Source: Pseudoalteromonas sp. P1-9
GTDB taxonomy: Bacteria > Pseudomonadota > Gammaproteobacteria > Enterobacterales > Alteromonadaceae
Length of the DNA: 64,000 nucleotides
Assembly (NCBI RefSeq): GCF_001399975.1
Contig: NZ_LKBD01000004.1
Location: 124,001 to 188,000 of the forward strand
Direction: 5' to 3'
The notes beneath the pieces were generated by a model that saw nothing but the letters and a program-made list of their open reading frames with translations, did no database searches and was not told the DNA's origin. Made by a program: the position numbers and the translations under genes. Positions 59,664 to 64,000 of the stretch are shown here, piece by piece. Each line of letters starts with the position of its first letter. The stretch's first letter is position 1.

Positions 59664-59753
59664 CGCATCATGGATGATGCGAGATAAAAACCAGGGATGA
59701 GTGCTGCTTTGTATAAGACACCAAAAGCTCATTACCAGTTAACCCCCCGCCAC
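59664..59753. other. Spacer between right repeat and rpoH terminator
   Basis: Contains the perfect palindrome GCATCATGGATGATGC (59665-59680), another member of the CATCCATG-centred set. No gene seen. Confidence 0.5.
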
Positions 59754-59778
59754 AAAAAAAGCCGCTGATGCGGCTTTT
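59754..59778 (-). terminator. Terminator of rpoH
   Basis: AAAAGCCGC, TGAT, GCGGCTTTT; on the minus strand the stem is followed by a T-run 23 bp after the rpoH stop. Confidence 0.88.
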
Positions 59779-59801
59779 CTCTCTTTGGCTGTAATTAGCA
59801 A

Positions 59802-60665
59802 TTACGCCATTAAGTTTTGTAGCTTTTTCATAGCTGATTTTTCTAACTGGCGAACACGTTCTGCTGATACTTGGTATTTAGCAGCTAGGTCTTGCAGCGT
59901 TTCTTTCTCTTCAGCTAACCAGCGTGCACGAATAATATCTTGTGAGCGGTCATCTAACGTATTTAACGCTGAGAATAAACGTTGGTTAGAGTTATCTTGC
60001 CACTGCTCCTCTTCAACTGTTTCTGCAAGGTCTGACGATTGATCTGTTAAGTACTGAACAGGTGAAAACTGCGACTGTGTTGCGCCGTCGTCTTCGTCAG
60101 CATTTAGGTCAAAGCCCATATCTTGACTGCTCATACGTGATTCCATTTCACGTACGTCTTTTTCAGATACACCTAATTCGTTAGCAACCGTTTGTACTTC
60201 TTCGTGATTAAACCAGCCTAAACGCTTTTTGTTTTTACGAAGGTTAAAGAACAACTTACGCTGCGCTTTAGTCGTTGCTACTTTTACGATGCGCCAGTTT
60301 TTCAGCACATATTCATGAATTTCTGCTTTAATCCAGTGAACAGCAAACGATACTAAGCGTACACCTACAGTTGGGTCAAAACGTTTTACAGCCTTCATTA
60401 GGCCAACGTTACCTTCTTGGATAAGATCTGCCTGCGGTAAACCATAACCCGAGTAACTTTTCGCGATATGCGCTACAAATCTAAGGTGTGACATGATTAA
60501 CGCACGTGCTGCATTAAGGTCGCCACTGTCCTGTAGCTTCTCTGCCAATGCCTTTTCCTCATCCGCACTTAGCATAGGAATAGTGCTTACAGCTTGTAGA
60601 TAGCTTTCAATGCTACCTGCGTTTTGCGGCATACTAAGTGTTAGGGCATTCATCTCTTTTGTCAT
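59802..60665 (-). CDS. rpoH: Heat-shock sigma factor RpoH (sigma-32)
   Basis: 287 aa. Region 2 ([46 protein letters not shown]), the RpoH box ([18 protein letters not shown], about 132-149) and region 4 ([29 protein letters not shown]) identify sigma-32. It directs chaperone and protease genes. Start [17 protein letters not shown] has an AGGTG ribosome site 4 nt upstream. Upstream lie a CIRCE operator and two promoters. It lies 187 bp after ftsX, the conserved ftsYEX-rpoH order. Confidence 0.98.
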   Translation of the reverse strand: MTKEMNALTLSMPQNAGSIESYLQAVSTIPMLSADEEKALAEKLQDSGDLNAARALIMSHLRFVAHIAKSYSGYGLPQADLIQEGNVGLMKAVKRFDPTVGVRLVSFAVHWIKAEIHEYVLKNWRIVKVATTKAQRKLFFNLRKNKKRLGWFNHEEVQTVANELGVSEKDVREMESRMSSQDMGFDLNADEDDGATQSQFSPVQYLTDQSSDLAETVEEEQWQDNSNQRLFSALNTLDDRSQDIIRARWLAEEKETLQDLAAKYQVSAERVRQLEKSAMKKLQNLMA

Positions 60666-60701
60666 ATTTCACCTCAGGTGGAGTAACAAACTTTCTCAAT
60701 T

Positions 60702-60728
60702 TTAGCACTCTCTTAACTAGAGTGCTAA
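60702..60728 (-). promoter_or_regulatory. CIRCE element (HrcA operator) upstream of rpoH
   Basis: TTAGCACTC (60702-60710), 9 bp, GAGTGCTAA (60720-60728): a perfect 9-9-9 match to the CIRCE consensus bound by the HrcA repressor. It is 37 bp upstream of the rpoH ATG, overlapping the expected start of the sigma-70-like promoter. CIRCE normally controls groESL or dnaK; control of rpoH would be unusual. Confidence 0.9.
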
Positions 60729-60732
60729 TCTG

Positions 60733-60760
60733 AATTTACAGGTTTTGAGCAGGAATTCAA
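60733..60760 (-). promoter_or_regulatory. Candidate sigma-70 promoter of rpoH
   Basis: Minus strand TTGAAT (60760-60755), 16 bp, TAAATT (60738-60733). Predicted start about 60726 falls in the CIRCE element, a position suited to repression. Confidence 0.5.
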
Positions 60761-60771
60761 GTTAAAGTTCC
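60744..60771 (-). promoter_or_regulatory. Candidate sigma-E promoter of rpoH
   Basis: Minus strand GGAACTT (60771-60765), 16 bp, TCAAA (60748-60744), an excellent match to the sigma-E consensus. E. coli rpoH also has a sigma-E promoter. It overlaps the sigma-70 candidate. Confidence 0.8.
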
Positions 60772-60852
60772 GTGAAACTTGTAAGAAAAAACTAATGACC
60801 TGAAATATCGACAATTTTAAATGTAGTTTTATTGTAAAACGCAATATTGAAA

Positions 60853-61839
60853 TTACACCTCGTTTGGCTCAATGGCGTCGATATAGCGCTTAACTGATAA
60901 GAACGACCCAAATAAACCTAAACACACAGCAAGCCCTAGCAGTACAAGAAATTCACTAAAATTGAGTCCCTGTAAGTTAAAGTTAGCGTTATACACGCCC
61001 ACAACTTGCGTAACGGCATTATCAAGCCAAAGCAACATCATCAATACCGCTAGAAAAGCAATAAAACCACCGACAATGCCATACCAAATGCCCGTCCACA
61101 AAAACGGTGCTTGAATAAAATGATTGGTTGCACCAACGAGCTTCATTAGCTGAATTTCTTGTTTCTTATCCATAATCGACAAACGAATGGTATTACCTAC
61201 AATCAACACAACTGAGGTTAACAGCAAAAATGCAATTGTAAGCACGCTTTCACGTAACAAGCTAAGTAACGCATTAAGTCTTTCCAACCACTCTATATCG
61301 AGTTTACCAAAATCAACATCTCGCTCTCGCTCGAGTTTATCGAGCAATTCACGTGCCGCTTCTGGTTTGGTAAATTGGCTATTCGGTGTGACTAAAACAA
61401 CACTGGGAAGTGGATTTTCGTCGAGGTAATTAAGTGCTTCGCCAAAGCCCGACGCCACTTTAAATTCTTCTAATGCATCTTGCTTTGAAATAAAACGCAC
61501 ATCTTTTACTTCGTTATAAAGAGACAGGCGCTTAATCAGTGCACTCGATTCTTTGTCGGAGATATCTTGTTTTAAAAACAGTGAAATTTCAGCTGCATTG
61601 TCAAAACCGCTGCTTACCTTTTGCACATTCTTAACTACCACGTACAAGGTGGTAGGCAGGGTTAAACTAAGCCCGAGCACTGCAATGGTCATCAGTGATG
61701 CAACTGGCGTTCGCCACAATTCACCTAGGCTGTGTACACCTTGGCGAATGGTATTCATAAAGGCAAAGTACAACCCCATAAAATAAGAGTGCTGAACCTG
61801 TTCACCCTGACTTTTACGGCCTTTAAACAATAAACTCAT
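60853..61839 (-). CDS. ftsX: Cell-division protein FtsX (ABC transporter permease)
   Basis: 328 aa. Four membrane helices (about 50-72, 210-235, 255-285, 300-322) with a large periplasmic loop between the first two, the FtsX layout. FtsX with FtsE recruits and activates periplasmic murein hydrolases through EnvC at the septum. Its ATG overlaps the ftsE stop (TAATG). In gammaproteobacteria ftsYEX lie next to rpoH, as here. Confidence 0.95.
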   Translation of the reverse strand: MSLLFKGRKSQGEQVQHSYFMGLYFAFMNTIRQGVHSLGELWRTPVASLMTIAVLGLSLTLPTTLYVVVKNVQKVSSGFDNAAEISLFLKQDISDKESSALIKRLSLYNEVKDVRFISKQDALEEFKVASGFGEALNYLDENPLPSVVLVTPNSQFTKPEAARELLDKLERERDVDFGKLDIEWLERLNALLSLLRESVLTIAFLLLTSVVLIVGNTIRLSIMDKKQEIQLMKLVGATNHFIQAPFLWTGIWYGIVGGFIAFLAVLMMLLWLDNAVTQVVGVYNANFNLQGLNFSEFLVLLGLAVCLGLFGSFLSVKRYIDAIEPNEV

Positions 61840-62513
61840 TATGCACCTCCCATAAGTGGATCGGTGACTAAATTGCCTGCCTTTAAGGTTAAGCTGCGGT
61901 ACTTCATACGCGCTATTAAGCCTAAATCGTGGGTAGCAATAAGCACAGTCGTGCCATGTTGATTGAATTCTTCAAACAGTTTTAAAATTTCAACTGACAA
62001 CTCAGGATCTAAATTACCGGTAGGTTCGTCGGCAAGTAAAATAGGCGGTGAATTAACAATTGCCCGCGCAATACCAACGCGTTGTTGTTCACCACCCGAT
62101 AGGGTTTCTGGTGCACAGCGTGCTTTATTTAACAGCCCTACCTTATCGAGGGCTGCATGCACTCGTTTTTCGATATCACGGCGATGACTGCCAGCAATAA
62201 CCAGTGGCAACGCCACATTATCGAATACCGAGTAACGGTCAAGCAATCGGTGGTTTTGAAAAATAACGCCAATATCGCGCCTAACATAAGGAACTTGCTT
62301 TGCCGTTACTTTATTTAGCAGCACACCATTTATATATACCTCACCAGCAGATGGGCGCTCCATCAAGCTGATCAGTTTAAGCAAGGTGCTTTTCCCTGCC
62401 CCACTGTGGCCAGTCAAGAAAGCGAGTTCACCGGGTTGTAAGTGAAAACTTACTTTCTCAATTGCTTTATGGCCACCTGGGTATGTTTTACTTACCTGTT
62501 GAAATTTTATCAT
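61839..62513 (-). CDS. ftsE: Cell-division ATP-binding protein FtsE
   Basis: 224-aa ABC ATPase. Walker A GHSGAGKST (35-43), Q loop FQNHRLL, signature LSGGEQQRVGIARA (about 137-150), Walker B ILLADEPTGNLD and H loop ATHDLGL are complete. Drives the FtsEX gate of septal murein hydrolysis. It begins 21 bp after ftsY, and its stop overlaps ftsX by one base, so all three are co-transcribed. Confidence 0.97.
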   Translation of the reverse strand: MIKFQQVSKTYPGGHKAIEKVSFHLQPGELAFLTGHSGAGKSTLLKLISLMERPSAGEVYINGVLLNKVTAKQVPYVRRDIGVIFQNHRLLDRYSVFDNVALPLVIAGSHRRDIEKRVHAALDKVGLLNKARCAPETLSGGEQQRVGIARAIVNSPPILLADEPTGNLDPELSVEILKLFEEFNQHGTTVLIATHDLGLIARMKYRSLTLKAGNLVTDPLMGGA

Positions 62514-62534
62514 TATTATAATTATGTCGTTGAA

Positions 62535-64000
62535 TTATTCTTCGCTAAACAGAGCCTCAATAAAGTCTGTGCTATTAAAGGTACGTAAATCATCAATACC
62601 TTCACCCACACCTATATAGCGAATTGGAATATTAAATTGGTCAGCCACCGCAAAAATAACACCACCTTTTGCTGTACCATCTAATTTCGTTATGCTGATC
62701 CCTGTCAGGCCTACAGCTTGATCAAATAGTTTTACTTGGCTAATTGCGTTTTGACCAGTACCTGCATCGATAGTTAGCATCACTTCATGTGGCGCATTCA
62801 CATCAAGCTTTTTCATCACACGTGCAATTTTTTCTAGCTCTTGCATTAAGTGATCTTTGTTTTGTAAACGACCCGCAGTATCGGCAATTAATACATCCAC
62901 GTTACGAGCCTTCGCTGCTTGCAATGCATCAAACACAACAGATGCACTATCAGCGCCGGTGTGCTGCGCAATAACAGGAATATCGTTACGTTCGCCCCAC
63001 ACTTGTAACTGCTCTACCGCAGCTGCACGGAATGTGTCGCCCGCAGCTAACATAACCGATTTACCTTCAGCTTGGAATTGCTTAGCTAACTTACCAATGG
63101 TTGTTGTTTTACCTACGCCGTTTACACCGACCATTAAGATAACAAATGGGCCATCGCTGTTTTCAATCACAAGCGGTTTGTCTGCACTTGCTAACATTGA
63201 CGACATTTCTTCTTTTAATAGGCCGTATAGTGCATCACCATCTTTTAGCTGCTTGCGATCAGCCGCATCGGTTAGACTATCGATTAACTTTAAGGTTGTA
63301 TCAACACCGACATCAGCTGTCAGTAATTGAGTTTCAAGTTCTTCAAATAGCTCATCATCGATTTTTTTACCGCTAAAAATATTGGCAAAACCTGTACCGA
63401 TGTTTTGCTTTGTTTTAAGTAAGCCTCTTTTCAAGCGACCAAAGAAGCCAAGTTTAGGTTCCTTACTTTTTTCAGCTTGCTGTTTAGCTTGCTCTTCTGC
63501 TTCTAAACGAGCTGCTTCCTCTGCTTGGCGTTTTTCTTCCGCTTCAGCTGCTAAACGCGCCGCTTCTTCCGCTTGGCGTTTTGCTTCAGCCTCTGCCTCT
63601 AAACGAGCTGCCTCTTCTAAACGAGCTGCCTCTTCGGCTTGGCGCTTTTCTTCAGCCTCAGCAGCTATTCGTGCCGCTTCTTCGGCCTGACGTTTTTCTT
63701 CAGCCTCAGCGGCTAATCGCGCTGCTTCCTCAGCTTGGCGCTTTGCATCCGCCTCAGCAGCTATTCGTGCCGCTTGCTCAGCTTGGCGTTTTTCTTCAGC
63801 CTCAGCCTCTAAACGTGCCGCCTCTTCGGCTTTGCGCTTTTCTTCTGCCTCAGCAGCTATTCGTGCCGCTTGCTCGGCTTGGCGTTTCTCTTCCGCCCCA
63901 GCGGCTAAACGTGCCGCTTCGTCAGCTTGGCGCTTTTCTTCAGCCTCAGCTGCTAAACGCGCCGCTAGTTCCGCTTGGCGTTTTTCTTCAGCCTCAGCTT
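62535..64000 (-). CDS. ftsY: Signal recognition particle receptor FtsY, 5' end outside window
   Basis: At least 487 residues are visible and the frame is still open at 64000. The C-terminal NG domain (about 300 aa) starts near GFFGRLKRGLLKTKQNIGTGFANIFSG and has the GTPase motifs GVNGVGKTTTIGKLA, DTFRAAAVEQL, DTAGRLQNKDHLM and TKLDGTAKGG. The N-terminal part is an acidic/charged stretch made of a 16-residue repeat (EEAARLAAEAEEKRQA). FtsY docks SRP-ribosome complexes at the membrane. The ATG inside the NG domain (63434) is not a real start. Confidence 0.97.
   Translation of the reverse strand, partial: AEAEEKRQAELAARLAAEAEEKRQADEAARLAAGAEEKRQAEQAARIAAEAEEKRKAEEAARLEAEAEEKRQAEQAARIAAEADAKRQAEEAARLAAEAEEKRQAEEAARIAAEAEEKRQAEEAARLEEAARLEAEAEAKRQAEEAARLAAEAEEKRQAEEAARLEAEEQAKQQAEKSKEPKLGFFGRLKRGLLKTKQNIGTGFANIFSGKKIDDELFEELETQLLTADVGVDTTLKLIDSLTDAADRKQLKDGDALYGLLKEEMSSMLASADKPLVIENSDGPFVILMVGVNGVGKTTTIGKLAKQFQAEGKSVMLAAGDTFRAAAVEQLQVWGERNDIPVIAQHTGADSASVVFDALQAAKARNVDVLIADTAGRLQNKDHLMQELEKIARVMKKLDVNAPHEVMLTIDAGTGQNAISQVKLFDQAVGLTGISITKLDGTAKGGVIFAVADQFNIPIRYIGVGEGIDDLRTFNSTDFIEALFSEE
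63515..64000 (-). repeat. 48-bp tandem repeat array in ftsY
   Basis: About ten imperfect copies of a 48-bp unit (16 codons, EEAARLAAEAEEKRQA) continue to the window edge. One copy carries an extra 18-bp partial duplication (about 63598-63636). Variants are mostly synonymous or conservative. Confidence 0.93.

Noticed and set aside
62857..63330. 157-codon plus-strand frame
   Set aside because: Wholly antisense to the FtsY GTPase domain, which has all its motifs.
63382..63690. 102-codon plus-strand frame rich in Ala and Ser repeats
   Set aside because: It is the antisense shadow of the ftsY repeat array; low complexity, no ribosome site, no family resemblance.
63515..64000. Regular repeats considered as a CRISPR array
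   Set aside because: Unit is 48 bp without unique spacers and stays in the ftsY reading frame throughout; it is coding.

Overview
The window is a gammaproteobacterial chromosome segment of the Alteromonadales, most like Pseudoalteromonas. I infer this from gene order and protein character: recO-era-rnc-lepB-lepA-rseCBA-rpoE divergent from nadB, sdhE/ygfX divergent from ygfZ, xerD-dsbC-recJ-prfB-lysS, trmN divergent from srmB, thrLABC with an attenuator, and rpoH-ftsX-ftsE-ftsY. Most of it is housekeeping sequence of moderate GC. No rRNA, tRNA, prophage or CRISPR array was seen.

Layout. 1-7060 (minus) carries the start of recO, then era, rnc, lepB, lepA and the sigma-E module rseC-rseB-rseA-rpoE with an apparent self-activated sigma-E promoter. 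7408-11189 holds nadB, ygfX/sdhE, ygfZ and slyD. 11228-26332 is more accessory: a DUF481 protein, a YciU-like DNA mimic, two RND pumps (one apparently controlled by a NemR-like TetR repressor with three operators), a crotonase, an LrgAB pair and a phospholipase D lipoprotein. 26474-36320 holds an HDOD protein, lysS, prfB with its programmed +1 frameshift, recJ, dsbC, xerD, fldB, trmN and srmB. 36345-46558 holds ada, an exported YgjK-type glycosidase, a TPR/diguanylate-cyclase pair, yaaA, tal, pgi, a DUF3545 protein and ung. 46653-51449 is the thr operon with leader peptide and all four attenuator segments. 51527-54952 has a receiver-only regulator, a sensor kinase and rdgC.

54953-59801 is the clear island. 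Visibly A+T-rich hamA and hamB homologues (Hachiman anti-phage defence) overlap by 8 bp. They lie between hairpin-rich non-coding stretches bounded by inverted mosaic repeats (55174-55437 and 59471-59663), with a truncated gene tail just upstream of hamA.

The right end (59802-64000, minus) is rpoH, ftsX, ftsE and ftsY; ftsY runs off the window inside a 16-residue repeat array. Upstream of rpoH lie an exact CIRCE (HrcA) operator, a sigma-E promoter and a sigma-70-like promoter. Because rpoE is in the same window, the sequence suggests a circuit in which envelope stress (sigma-E) drives sigma-32 while HrcA may repress it. The CIRCE-rpoH arrangement and the repeat-bounded Hachiman island are the two observations most worth following.
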